From the NCBI RefSeq assembly GCF_027942865.1, contig NC_134524.1:22745536-22809535 (forward strand): a DNA stretch of 64,000 bases, in the 5' to 3' direction. The position numbers and the translations under genes were made by a program. The notes under the pieces are model-generated. The model was not told the DNA's origin. It did no database searches and was given only the letters and a program-made list of their open reading frames with translations. The DNA comes from Odontesthes bonariensis. Taxonomy: Eukaryota; Chordata; Actinopteri; Atheriniformes; Atherinopsidae. Of this stretch, positions 31,701 through 45,900 are shown piece after piece; position 1 is the first letter of the stretch, and every line of letters starts with the position of its first letter.

Positions 31701-34700
31701 GGTATGGTAATGGTAACCTTTTATGGTAACATTTTATTTCAAGCAAGAAGCATCCTGTGCATCTTCTACATTTCTAAAGAAAACGCAATAACAACATCTG
31801 ACAACATCTGTATATGTTCAGTTCTTTCTACTGTGCCGTTTGGTCAGGTTTTTTATAGGCAACCCCCTAAGACATTAGCTGTAAAGTTTTAACTTAAGAG
31901 ACACAAAAGTACCACTTTGTAGGATCAAAAGCGTCGAGCTGAGAAATAAGACGTATGTTTCCCTCCATCAGTAACATCTAATTAAAACTATGTGAAAAAT
32001 ACCTACATCTAAGCTACAACAGAAATCATTTGTCTTTAAATATAGACTTCTTCCACCAGCAAAACTGAAAGGCTGCTTGACCGAAAGGAAGCAGCCCGCC
32101 GACTGTTTGACCGTTTCCTGTGTGGACGATGAATAAGCTACGGGGACGGAGGAGGAGGTGGGGGAGGAGGCCAGATCTTCCCATCTGAACTGATGAATGA
32201 TCACGTCAGCACTATCATGACAAACTGCAGCATCTCTGTGTTCTGAGTTTCGTTCGGAGCAAGCTGTGGTGGTTTCCCCTGATGTGTCATCAAAGAAAAA
32301 GAAAAAAAAAAGCGGCTCAGCAGAGTTTTAATTTCCTGTAAATCTAAGTAGGTATGTGGGGGACGAGTGGCGAGTTGAAGTGAGGCCCTGTTGCAGGAAA
32401 TCCAGACACAACACTGGAGGTCAATAGCGGGCAAAGTTTAAGCCTGAGGACAGAAACCGCCAATCTTTGTACGGTGGAAGAAATAAAAAAGGAAGCTCAG
32501 AGTCCATCAAAGCTCTGAGCTGCATACTGAATCATTTGTTATTGTCACACAGACCTCAGATTTAACCTGTCGCAGATGGGTTGGCAGTGCGCGGCTGTCG
32601 GGAGGAGAGAGGAAAGCGACAGATTCTTTTCTCACCTCTACAATGTCGTCGTCGAACAGCAGCCAGAAGCCGTGGCTCTTAACGATGGTGATGTAGTGTC
32701 CGCGGTTGGGACCACTGCAGAGCAAAAACAGAGAGATTTGGAAAGCGGAAGACTGGGAGAGAGTATAAAACAGTGACATAACGTGACGATAGCCGCTCCA
32801 AAATGCTATTTATTTTGGAAAATGTCCGGCAACGAGGGCTCAAAACCCAAGTTTAACTGTTCAAACGGGAAATCTGACACAACTGTACAAATGATTCAGC
32901 GCTATTTGAAACGTGGGCATGACATTGCCCATGTTCGATGACATTCAAATTCATCATATTCTTTCCCGACACGTCAGCTGACTCAGACAGCTGAAATGAA
33001 GCGACACACGTTCAGCGAGGACGATGGCGATCCAGCAGCTTCCGTAAAACATGACATGTTTCAAGCAGACGGCTTTCTATCAGTTACGCAGAGGCTCGAT
33101 CTCCTCCATCCTATATCTGAAGTTTGGGATCTATATTCTAACCTAAAATAAAAAGACTTAAAGCTACATTATGAGACGGGTAGAAGCTGCTGGTGCACGG
33201 CCAAAGTGACTGATGTCTATGGAGATAACCACCGGCCGAGAGGTGATTATTTGCGTTGCAAAACGCTGCAAACACACTGCGGCGGCCCAATATGTGTGAA
33301 GCAAAATTATTTCCGCATCTAATATGAATTCACCAGAACAACACGACACGAAATGATGACTTTCTGGCCCTCTTTTTTTTTTTTTTTCCCCAACATGTGC
33401 TATAAACGAATTCTCTCACACCAACATTAAGGGTACTGCAAAGCTGTAACAGGCCTAAACCAATCAGATCACTGCTCTACAGTGCGTATTTACAGCTGAG
33501 CGAGCAGCAAAGACCTACCTTCCACAGTGTACCACAACAGCAACCAGGTCATACATGCGGTCGGGGTTGGTGGCGTCCCCGGACGTGTTGAAAAGGCGGA
33601 GCTCCAAGGGGAAGACGACGCGATAGGACAGCTTGGTGTAGCGGTGCAGCTGGTCCATGTATTTAAAGCGCTTCAGGTGGAGGGCGAGGATCATGGGCAG
33701 CTTCTTCACCCTCATCCTGAGGGAGAAAAGGTTTTTTTGGTTAAATGACCTCGAGTGGTTTAAAAAAGCGTTCGTGAGGCTTTTTAAACCGAGACACGAA
33801 CGGTGCTGGGTGTGAATGAGTGCCAGGACCCGACTGAAACCAAGCCTTCTTGTCAAATTCACAAAAGCGAGGCTTGTAAAACGCTAATGGATGCTAACTT
33901 GGCGCTCAAAAGTGGTGGCTGTCTGGGGCTGTCTGTGGCGGTCTGTGGCGTAGTGGGTACAGCAGGCGCTCCATGTACAAGAGGCTATAGTCCTCGCTGC
34001 AGCTGGCCCCGGTTCAAGTCCCACATCGGACGGCCCTTTGCTGCATGTTGTTCCCCCTCTCTCTACCCCCTGCTTCCTGTCTGACACTGTCCTTTCTAAT
34101 AAAGGCATAAAAAGCCCCAAATATGGAACCTCCCACCAGATTTATTTTATGGAGAAGGTTTATTTTTCCCTCGAAGTTGAGAAAGAAAAATTTTATAAGA
34201 TCTGGACCAAGTGGACCGAGTATGTAAAACCAATCAGATCTGATTTTATCTGACTATACTCGTTTTTTTTTTTTTGTGTGATATATTGATTGCATGTAGG
34301 GGTGCGCTCCCCAATTCTGTTGTTTTTGTGTTATTACTTCCACCTGGAATGGTTTGGGTCCGTGGGAGAAAGATCCAGAAGGGCAGTATGGACTACGTCA
34401 CTGAATCCTTGGCAAACTGAGTTATTGTACATGTGTAGTGGTGTATGTGAGGGAAATGTACCTCTCTGAATAAAAAGAGAATTTCAAAAGAAAAAAAAAA
34501 GTGGTAGCTGTCATGTATAAAAACACATGGTCACTCGTGACCAGTTAGATCAGACTGGCAGTTCTCAACCCGCCGGTTAGCCACAGAAGTCTGAAAAAGT
34601 AGCGGCCTGGCTCATGTAAAGGGAAGTGACAGAGCAGCGTCCAGCGGTGCCGAGACTGTAAACAACAGACGTCTCAGCGGATCAGCAACCACGACGACTT

Positions 34701-36944
34701 CTCAGAATGTAACAGGAAAGGCCCTGAGCGGTTGCTATAGAGACAGACAACTGATGTGGTTTCGGGGGCCAAACTCCCTCTTTAAAGGAGAACTTTCAGA
34801 TGGCTGTGCTGCTCTTGTAGCTGCGTGCCAGTTATATATACGAAGAAGGGGAACTGCGTACAAACAGAATGGGAGTCCCGACATCAGTATAACAGCACAG
34901 TTTTCTCTTTTTTTTTACTTCACATGGTTAAAAAAAACACTGGTATACTCTCTTAGTCCAGGTGATATCACAAGCATTGCACAGAAATGGGAGAGAGATC
35001 TTGACACGGAGTATATTGAGGATGACTGGCAAGAGGCCATTAAAGTATTTAAATCCTCCACCCAAATGATTGAGACAGACACAGTATAAAATATTAAACC
35101 GTCTACAACTAACTTTACAAACTCAATAAGATGGACCGTCAGGTTTCACCTCTGTGTAACAAGTGTCATAGAGGGGTAGGAACATATTACCATTACATTA
35201 GAAAATGTGTTTTAATTAACTGAATCAATGTTAAAACACCTACTGTCACCTTATGGTATAGGGAAATATTCCAGGTCCTCCCCCATGAAAGACTTAGTGC
35301 AGTTATGAAGGGTAATGAGAGGTACTTTAATGAAATGTGGGCTCCTCTGCTCAACTATCTACCTGACGAATTGACTCAGCTCGTGATGAGGGGCCAGTCT
35401 TCTGTACAATGGCCACGCCCACCTGATATAAATCCGTAAGGGTCTTTTCTTGCAGTTACATGCGACCATATTTAATTATTTTAAGTCTGCTTGATGTATC
35501 ACTGTTTACTCTGTGGGAGGCTGATGTGACTTGGACTACATTAATGGGAGATGTGTATGAATACGAGGAGGGTGCCTGTTTGTACTGTGGGGGCAGATGG
35601 GGGGCAGTTAACTGGAAGATTTGCCTGCTTAGGATAGATGGATGGCAATATTTTACTGTATTTTTTCCATCTTTGTTACTGACATGATGGCAATATGTAT
35701 ATTTTGTGTTTCTGCTGAAAACCAATAAAAATCTTTAAAAAAAACAAACAAAAAAACAACACTGGTGGCACAATGTTAAGATTCTTCTTGTCAGCAAAAT
35801 GCTTCACGCTTCAACGCTTTAGAAATCTAAACGACTTTCTTTCTGACTTTCAGATGCTGTCGATCTGATACCCGATACTTCTGCTTTTGCCCTCCACTCC
35901 GCTCAGCTTCCTCAAATGTTTTAAGGACAAACTAAGGACCATGCTGACATAGAAATATACCCAGTTTTTGAGCTAATATCTCTTTGGGAATCGCCTTGTT
36001 GCTGCAGAAATTTACCATGTTGCGTTTTGCACACAAACACTTGACTATTATGTAGATGAAACTAAAGAAGTGAGAATGAATGATTTGTCTTTTGGGCAAG
36101 CTGCGCGTAGCAAAAAGGGTCTAAAGACACAATTTAAAACGTGTTTTTTTCTACACACAACACTCGTTCATCCCTCCAGTTAGGTACTTTAATCATTTAT
36201 AGGTCAGTTTGAAGAGGTTTAGGTTCAGAAAGCCTGGAGGACTGCTGCTAAAGACCACTTGAAAAGATGACAAGAAAGTCTGGCTGCTCGGAAGCAAAAG
36301 CTAAAGAAATGCTAAAAGTCGAGGCCTTTCTTCCCTCGTCTGGACACAGAATCGTAGAACACATCTGCCCTGCGGCTCCTTCGTCAAACCTTAAGTAACG
36401 AATCAGTAGCTGCTTCACTTCACAGGCAAAGTTTTAGACAGAAGGTGCAGCAGCCTACGATTTTGAGAAAAAATGTGCTGTTTTTTTTATTTTATTCTAT
36501 TCAAGTAGAAAATCATGAAATTGGACGTGGGAATCTTTTATACCATTTAAAGCAGCGATTCAAAGATCTGGCCCATTTAATACTAGCTCACGCAACTAAT
36601 GCATCAGATCTGTTGGACCGATGGTGCTGCTGCTCGCGTCCCTTATAAGGAGACCGACTTTGAAGCTGAAACATCTTCGGTCGGTGGTTCTTAACAACAA
36701 TTTGCTACAAGCATTCTGGCCGAAGAGTAGGGCTGTAGCGATACACTAATCTCACGATACGATACACGATATTCAGCCAATGATACGATTCGAGACACTT
36801 ACATCATTTTCTGAGGGAAAAAAAAGGGACAGTGTGATTTGACATGAACCGTCGCTGATTGGACTGGTGGTCCAACCTTTGTATTACCTTAATGTTCTGT
36901 GTCTTCACTAATTGTAACATCTGACTTATCAATAAAGTTTGCTT

Positions 36945-36975
<31 letters not shown>

Positions 36976-39900
36976 GAATGAAAAAATAAAAATAATTTTT
37001 TTTTAAAGAAATCCGATACTCGCGGCTGAAAAATAGATACTTTATCGGGAAACGGAATATCGATATATATCGCAGTATCGATAAAATTGCTCAGCCCTAC
37101 CTAAGAGCTAACAGTTTTCTTAGCAATTCTAAAAGGAGGCTGCTTGGAGACATTTTCAACCCGCGACACCTGCTCTTGTTGTTCACGGGAGCAGACAACA
37201 TCAGTCCACCGGCGCACATGTTCCATTTGTCAATCGAGAACACTTTAGTCGTACAAACGGAACAAACGGGGGGGGGAAAAAGCAGATGACGCTGCGGTTA
37301 TCAAAATCACAACTTTATTAGAGCAGAGCCACAGTCTGGAAACGCTTTAAGTCGACACGCGGTCTTAATGGGCTGATTTTTATAGAAAAACAGAAAAACC
37401 ATGTGAAGGAGAGCAACTTTACGGGCAATTTTGCTGTATTGACCAACACGCTTTACGTGTTTTTACAAAAATATCCAGAAAAGATGGAGCATCGCAGCAT
37501 GTGTGGAACACCTCGACCCATCTGAGTCCAACTGAGGACGTACATGCAGGAATAATTCAAGCCCCAGCGTTACAGTTTAGAGAAGAACGCTTTTGTCAAT
37601 AATCATCATGCAAATGCGTTTTAGTCAAAAGAAACGGAACAAACTGAAGGCTGAAGAAGGCTGGCAAATGCTCTGAATTGGACTGGGTAAGGAGGAATGC
37701 CCAAACTGCTCAACAAAACGGACAACACTGCACACCCTCTGCCCGCTTACGGACTTTTTCAGCTCCGACTCTGCTCTTGTTCCTAATTTCTTGGGGTGGG
37801 GGGGAATTTAACGATTCTTCGGACGTGGACGATTCTGAATCGATTCACAAACGTCAAATTTCGATTATTTGAATAAAGTAACACAGACGGTTCTAAAATG
37901 CGGAACCAAGAAGCGCGGTACGCGCCACCTCCGGGACAATATGAGGAAAACAAACATGGCTGACCGCAGCTACCCACCTCGCCATGAGATCCGAACAGCT
38001 CCTTCTAATTGAAAAGCAGACGTTTGGAAACACTTCGGCTTCTACAACCTCAGCGACGGAAGCAAACTGGACAAGAGCCACGTTATTATGACGTTTTCAA
38101 GGTGCAGTGCAGGGAAATACGATCCTCCGTGAACACGTCGTGCTTTATTTTGAAAATTAAACGAATGTTCTGTTTCTGCACGCGACTTCCTGTCCCGCTA
38201 CGTTGTGCTCCGGGTGTCTGGCAAAAATAAAATAGAAATAGAAAAATAAAATAGAAGCTGTGACGGAGCTGGTGGAAAGAAAGCACAGTCATTGATTAGA
38301 ATTGACACGTATGGGCTGCCGTACCCTCGCTGCCGTGCGGGAGCGCAGACGCAACACACTCGCATCTGGTGGAATTTAGGGGTTAACTCGATTCCACCCG
38401 ACGTAACTTTCCAGTTTGCACGCATTGCCATTAGTTCAATAAATTTTAACGGAAATGAATTCAACTCTTGTTTCTTATTACAAAATTGCAAGTTATGAAT
38501 GCTTATTCAGTGAGACAAAAAGAAAGGTTGTGAAAAAGTGATCCATCAATAATCCTTTTATAATCGAATCGTAATCGAATCGTGAGGTGCCCCAAGATTT
38601 CCACCCCTACTAATTTCCCGGGTTTTTTTGCGGTCAACAACACACACTGTCACAATCTCTGCAGGCGTCACCCACCTTTTTTGGGCTTCCTGTTTGCTGC
38701 GACACTGCTCGCAGTAATATTTGTATTCACTGCATAGCGTTTCGGTGTTGCTGAAGCCCCTGTTGAGCAGAAACACACAAAGTCATGTCCACAGCTATTT
38801 CAAAGACTGAAAGTTTGCCTGAAAAAATTCAAGACCACTCTTCTTTTCTTCTTTTTTTGTTTTCCTCCCCCTTTTGGAAAATACCTGAGACAGTGCGTGA
38901 TTGACGTGTTCTGCTCCACGTCCACCGACAGATCCAGGAAGTCCTCGTCCTTACTGCTCACCTACAACACAAGCAAAGGTTCACCGAGTCGTACGGTTTC
39001 TCCATTTGAAAAGGATTTGACCAGATGAATTCCAAACAAAACAATTACTGTAAAAAAAAATGTGGAGAATATTGATTCAAATAACTATCCTGTCTTACTG
39101 ACTGTTTCTGTGGCATACATCCGGTCCACGCTACATCTAATGACTTTTAACGAAAAAGACAGTTTGCTTGTGAGACCCTACTAATTAACAGGTTGTTAAT
39201 AAATGTATACATGCATGCATACATATAGACCTAAATTATTTGTCAAATGTAACTTCCTTACATTCTTTACAATAGTATAATGGCATATATACAGTATACA
39301 ACCATTCACAGAATTTTGTAGCCTATTATGTTACAATCAGGCCTCGTTTTTTTGCTTAACATTTGATATTTTGTGTCCTTTGTACACAATGTTGTATACA
39401 AAGTATTTGGAAAAATGTTGTAGAGTTTACCAGAACATATTCAAGTGACAGTTGGATTCTGAAAATGGGCTAAAAATGCAATTTCTTAGCTTCAGTTTCA
39501 GAATATTCATGTCCAAATCAGATGAAAGACTTTAACATGTAAATACATCATATTTTATAAAGGTGAGAAAGTAATTGGTTGCTTCTGAACTGTTTTGTGG
39601 ACAGACGGGAGGAAGGGGGGGGGGGCACATTCCTTTGTTATTCCTATATCGATTTAGTTAGTTGGTAAAAGCATTTGTATTTAGTAGCTGTGTCTTTGAG
39701 CCAACAAAATGTAGTCGATATGAGTAAAATAGGCCTTCGGGCTGCATAAAACAGGACACCATCAGACAAAAAGAGGGTCCATTATGGCTGTTCTGGAAGT
39801 CCACAAAAATAACGGTGTCGAATGATGGTTGGATCCTTTCCAACAGCCCTTTGCAACATCAAATGAAATTGAGAATACTCTCAAGGAAGAGGACACATTA

Positions 39901-42900
39901 TTGAAATCTATCATCGATAACTTCACCAAGAGAATCCACAACGATTCGACTTCAACTTGCACTAGAACGACAGGAAGAAAAAAAAAGTTCAAAGAGCGCT
40001 CGGAACGGCTCGCGATGTGCAGCTACGACATTATCTGCAAAACATGTGGACGCAAAGTTGTGGGATGGGCCCGCATGGCTTCCAGGGACAGTGGGACGGA
40101 TACAGCTGGATGGATTCTGAAGTATAAAAAGAGATTTGCTGCCGGCTCAGATTCTGCCGAATGCAGCGAAGCTGATGGGCGCCGCAGACAGCCGGGTCTA
40201 GCGATGCACCGATACCGATACTGGTTTCGGGCCGATACTATTCTAATATACTCGTACTCGTACTCATTAAAGTTAACTGATACCATGAACAGATACCAAT
40301 TTATTGCATGAAGACCACAATCAGAGGGTGGCTTGTCATTGTTGTTGTATTTTTTTAGATTGGCGGCTAGGGGAGATGCCGAGCTAATCAGGAACAGTGT
40401 GGTTAGGCAAGTGAGACCGAAACCTGTCTTCCAATTCATTGCATTTTTGTTCGTGGTAGAATTATCGGCATCGGTACTCGGTATCAGCAAGTACTCAGAT
40501 CCAAGTACCGGTATCGTATCGGTTTGAAAAAAAGTGGTATCGATGCATCCCTAGCCGGGTCAATCGGCGGCCCCACCCAGCTGCGTTTGCTCAAGACAGA
40601 ACTAAAAGCCTCCTACCATGAGCATGTTTTGTATACATGCTTAACTGTCCTTCCGATCAAGATAGAACGCAGATTTTTCCTAAACAAACCCGAGCTCAAG
40701 CCGACACCTCCTGCCCCAGAGCACTCGAGCCACTTACAGCTTCGCAGTTGAGGCAGCGCGTCTCGTTGGTCAGAGTCCCCTGGAAGATCTCATGGACCCA
40801 GGTCTGCTGCGTCTCCTTTCCTCCGTCCCCTTCTCCTTCACTTCCTCCTCCTCCTCCTCCTCCTCCCCCTCCTCCTCCGTTCTGTACCAGCTTTCCGTTC
40901 TGCTGTCGCTCCTGGCTCTTCTCCTCCTGGAGGAGGTCGGCGATGGTGTTGAGGAGGTAGTTGAGGAATTCGTGGGCATCCTGCTGCATGTAGTTGTCGA
41001 ACAGCTCTGAAAAGACAGAGATGTAGAAACGTGAAGATGCAGAGAGAAATATAAGGATGCATACAGCTGTGAAGATAAATAGAGGAGGAATAGTGAATAT
41101 GGACCAAAAAAAAAGTTCTGAAAGAAAATAAAATAAAATAAACAGGATGTGGTGGGGAAAAAAAAGGATGACGCTTTCCGCTTTCAAATGCTTTCCGCTC
41201 TTTGACTTGGCTGGCAATATTACTTCCTCGGCTGTGTCATTAACTTTTCAGCTGATACCACCCCTTCACCCCTTCTCTTTCCACCTCTCAGCTCTCTGCC
41301 TCATCAGTTTCCCCATCTCCAATCTCAGCGGTGTTTGTTTGGCAGTGAAAGGAAGTTGCTCTAAACCAGCCACTGATGAAAGAACACTTCAGGTTTCCCA
41401 AACATCTGTTGGCGGGTAGACGTTTTCCAGGCGTAATCCAGGAAGTCAGCTGCCCATTCTTGCGCAGCTGTTCTCTGAATGCTCTGCGTCTATGTACGCC
41501 ACAACATGTTCCGGCGTCTCGAAAATCCCTACCGTTTTCTTTTCTCAGCCGTGAAATGAACTTTTTGGGGGGGATCACTCCGACTTTCTTCTTCTGCGTG
41601 GCGATGCTGTTGAACAGGTCGGACAGGCAGGTGAGGAGGGACTCCTTGCGGCGAGGCTGCACCTGGAGAGAAGGAAATGTCTCATTCCATACAGACTTCA
41701 ACCACTTATAAGGCTGTCTTTGCGCACATGATTTGCATAAATTACAGCTCAGGCAGGCTGAGAATATATTTGCTTGTTGACATTTTGCTTATGTTACTAA
41801 GCGGCTCCGCTAATGTCAGCGCTACTGTTCAAATAAGCCTCGTTTCCACTATGCAGTCCGGTACGGGTCAGTACAGAACGGTTCGCTTATTTCAGTGTTT
41901 CCATTACCACGAAAGCGTACCGGTCCCATGGTCCCCGTTACCATTTTTGTAACCCTTCTGCTTGGTGTACCTAGCACACAGGACCGGTTCCAGGCTCTGC
42001 TCTCCGTTGTTGGTGAGGAGGCTGTGCAGCGGGAGCTCGATGGCGCTGTGCGAAACCAAAAAGTTTCCCAGCTGATTGCCGCAAAAATGGCACAGAGTGG
42101 TTTCAACCGGAACGCAAGCCAGTGTCGCATTAAGCTGAAGAAGCTTCGGAGCGATTACCGGCAGATCAAGGACCACAACAGGAGTGTGGTTCGAAATTAT
42201 GGATGCTATTTACGCTTCGGCACGCACTCCACCCACCCCTGAGGGTCCCCTTTGTACACTGGGAATGCAAAAGCTGACCCCAAAGCGACCCGACCCGTAC
42301 CGTACTGACAGTGGAAACGAGGCTATACTGGCACGTGTCACCGTAAGATTCCACTAGAGGCCACAACATCGGCAAACTAAGACCAGGATTTGCAGGATGT
42401 AAGCAAGGGCCATAGTTCAGCAATAAGGAGGTGAGCATATGGTTAAGAAACCCGAAAGATGCAACCCAACACCTTTCCATCCACCACCATGTTGCATCTC
42501 GCACTGGCAGAGAATTTACTTCTAAGGATGTGCATAACCAACCAAAGACACGCAGGATCTGCGAGGTAGACATCATAAACTGGGGATGTGCACAAAGAAT
42601 GGATTAGTCGGAGCGGCGCTCGCGGTCGACTACACCAAAACGAAGTGAAGCATGATGGTATTTTCAGTCAACTGAACGACAAAGTCGAATGCACGTGATG
42701 CGGGATGAAGCTATCTTATCACGGTTCGACCAGCCCGGTGAGGACTCGCTTACCAAACCGTGACAAAAATGTTGAGCTCCAGGAGCATAAAGAGCAGACG
42801 GAGAGATGAAACATGACTGGTTTTTGTTGTTTCTAAATGCTGGAGTGACAGCAAACGACAGGAACAAATAACCACTTCGTTGATTGATTTGTTAAGTTTA

Positions 42901-45900
42901 ATGATGATGTCACGATGACGTCACAGCTGATCGATTTTAACTGGCTTGATGAGTCAACCTTAAAATGCCCATCCCCATCATAAACACGTATTCATAAGCA
43001 GGGACATGCTTGACTTTTGAAGCTTGCATACAGGTCAGCTTCACCTGCACTTTTTATGGACATCAGCCTCGAGACAATTTGCCCGGCTTAGTAAATCTGG
43101 CCCCATGGCTGGCTACGTCTGTGCTGTCATCCAAGTGGCCAAATAACTATTCTAGGTGGAAATGTTTGGTTTTTAATTAAATATCTACATAGGTGTATAG
43201 AGGCCCATTTCCAGAAACTATCACTCCAGTCTTCTAATGGTACATTGTGTGTGCTAATCACCTTAGAAGACTAATGGACTATTAGAAAACCCTTGAAAAC
43301 CCTTGTGCAATTTTGTTAGCACAGCTGAAAACTGTTTTGCTGGTGAGAGAAGCTATAAAACTGGCCTTCCTTTGAGCTAATTGAGTATGTGGAGCATCCC
43401 ATTTGTGGGTTCGATTATACTCTCAAAATGGCCAGAAAAAAAGAGAACTTTCATGTGAAACTCGCCAGTCTATTCTTGTTCTTAGAAATGAAGGCTATTC
43501 CATGCGAAAAAAACAAGTATATTAGAGTCTCTAGTTTGAGAAATAGATGCCTCACAGGTCCTCAACTGGCAAAACGCCAGTGTCAACGTCTACAGTGAAG
43601 AGGCGACTCCGGGATGTTTGGATTAGTACTTGGGATAACGTTGGGTACAGGCTTCTTTTTCCAACCCTGACCCCCATTACTACAGTATCTACGCTTCTTC
43701 TGTTAGCTCAGGGATTATCACCAGGGTCTCAGGTGAATCTGCTTTCAGCTTTACTGCCAAAAAGCAGCTGAGGTAATGCAGCCCAACGGCCATTTTCGAT
43801 AGAGCATCTCTCATCACTTACCTTGTAAGCCAGGACCTTCTCCCTAAACGGCCGACAGAAATACAGAGCCTGCAGCACCGAGTTACAATAGCAGGTGTTG
43901 CCAAACTGAAAGAAAAAAAAGGAGACAAAAAGGATTACATAGAGAAGGCGGTCATTCGTGTGTTTCTGATCGCTATGGCTTCGGTTGACAGCTACTGAAG
44001 GATAGCAGCACTGTAAAACCGGCCTGACATACTTGACACGAGCGAGAATCATTAAATAATCTGACACCATTAGAGCGGCGGTTGTGACCACCTCTAAAGT
44101 AACCGCTGAGTGCTTTTACTGGAAGTTTGGATGCACTCGAAGCCCGTCTACATCACTTCCTGAGGAGCCGTTTTAAGCGGCGAGTGACACTTACGTTGAC
44201 CAATCCAAAGTAGTGTTCGTTCACGGGAAACTGTTCCGGTCCAATCTCCTTTTCCAAGGCAGAGGCATTGGCGCCCTGGAGAAGAGGGGAAACAGGACAC
44301 AGTGTTAACGTTTCACGTGGGACATTTTCACGTCAGCAGACCGATGGTCGTTCCAGGCCGTGACAAATGCGGACGCACTGCTTTTCTGTCCATTACTGTC
44401 CGACTTCTGCAAACACAAGTCAAAATTTCCTTCAGAAAAACTTCCTTTTGCCCTTCATTTCCTCTTCTCAGCTGGAATGTAAACCACCCGTTTGTTGCAG
44501 CAGTCTTTTTCTTTTCTTTTTTTCCCCCTCTGCATTCTCACGTGTCATGGTTTGTGTGAACAGATATTTCACAGCACTTTGACTTTAAAACGAACCTGCG
44601 TTCATCGTTTTTTTTCGAGGATTATTCCAGATGAGTCTCTGCTCGTCGCCACCCAGCTTGAGCTGCCGACTCCAATTACAAGGTTAAGCTTGTGAGAATA
44701 AATTTGGGGACCATTTCGAAAGACATTTGTGTTATTTCTATGCGGGGAAAAACAAAAACTGAGACAAATATCAGCACGACAAGTCTTGGTGTCATTATAA
44801 AGTGTTGTTTAGAGCAAGTTCTCTGGTGTGACCCTTACACTGAGCCAGGGCAGACAGAGACAAAGAGCGATGATGATGATGACGGTAACGATGATGCAGC
44901 TTTTCCCCTCGGGGATGAATGACTACACGAGTGGAGCCGCGCTGTTGGTGCTCATCATCGCACTGCAGCCCGTGCAAAGTCAACACGAGGCATTCGGGCT
45001 CCGTCTGATCTCTCTAACAAACGCGGCCTTCAAGCAGCCCCGGGGCTGGAAGCAAAGTACACAAAAACAGACAGATTTCTTCTTCTTTTATTGGGGGGGG
45101 GGCTTTTAATGCCTTTAAAAGACAGGACAGTTGAAGAGAGACAGGAAGCAGGGGGCAGAGAGAGGGAGAATGACATGCAGCAAAGGGCCGACCGACATTG
45201 GACTCGAACCGGGGCCAGCTGTAGCGAGGACTGCAGCCTCTGTACATGGGGCGCCTGCTCAACCCACTACGCCACCGACCGCCCCAGATTTCTTCTTTTT
45301 CTTCCGAGAGGCAAACGGAGCGGAAGGCGGCAGAAGCGAGGAAGCGAGGAGCACGTTTTGTCGACCGCACGCGTGTCAATGACAGCTTATCTGTGCTAGT
45401 TTGAAGCGACAGCCTTGAAACGAGTCGGTTTCCTGTACTGATGGAAATGAAAGCGAACCGAGCTCGGCAACGAAGGACAGCCTCAAAGACAAAAGCATGC
45501 GTGCAAGCTGGTTTCAAAGCCTTCCTCTGAGTCTGAGCTATTTATCTTATTTGCATTCAGAGCTACAAAGCACAAACAACAACAGGCTATTTAACTTTCT
45601 AAGCACATCTATAAAACATTCGTCAGGCAATGAGCCGTTTGGCTACGTCTACTCTCAGCTAAATGGCCGAGGGTGTGGCACAACCTGAAGCTCCACCGCA
45701 GATGCTAAATGAATCTTGTGGTGCAGCTATCTGCTGTTTCCTGGATAAAGGAGGACATTTCAGTCACAACTTTTGACCCCACGTGAACAGAAAGAGCTAA
45801 AAAAAATTTTTTTAAAATGCCTCCCTGTATCCAAATCTAAATTACACCTGCATCCTGAAATGTGTGAAAACTAAATAAACAAATAAACAAACAAATGCAG

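Noticed and set aside
33937-34021. tRNA gene suggested by A and B boxes
   Set aside because: The body is followed by the SINE-specific part and tail and recurs at 45085 and 11443. It will not fold as a full cloverleaf as far as I can see.
43389-43771. Two overlapping small plus frames in a usp12 intron
   Set aside because: No domain, no splice partners, and codon content typical of noncoding AT-moderate DNA.
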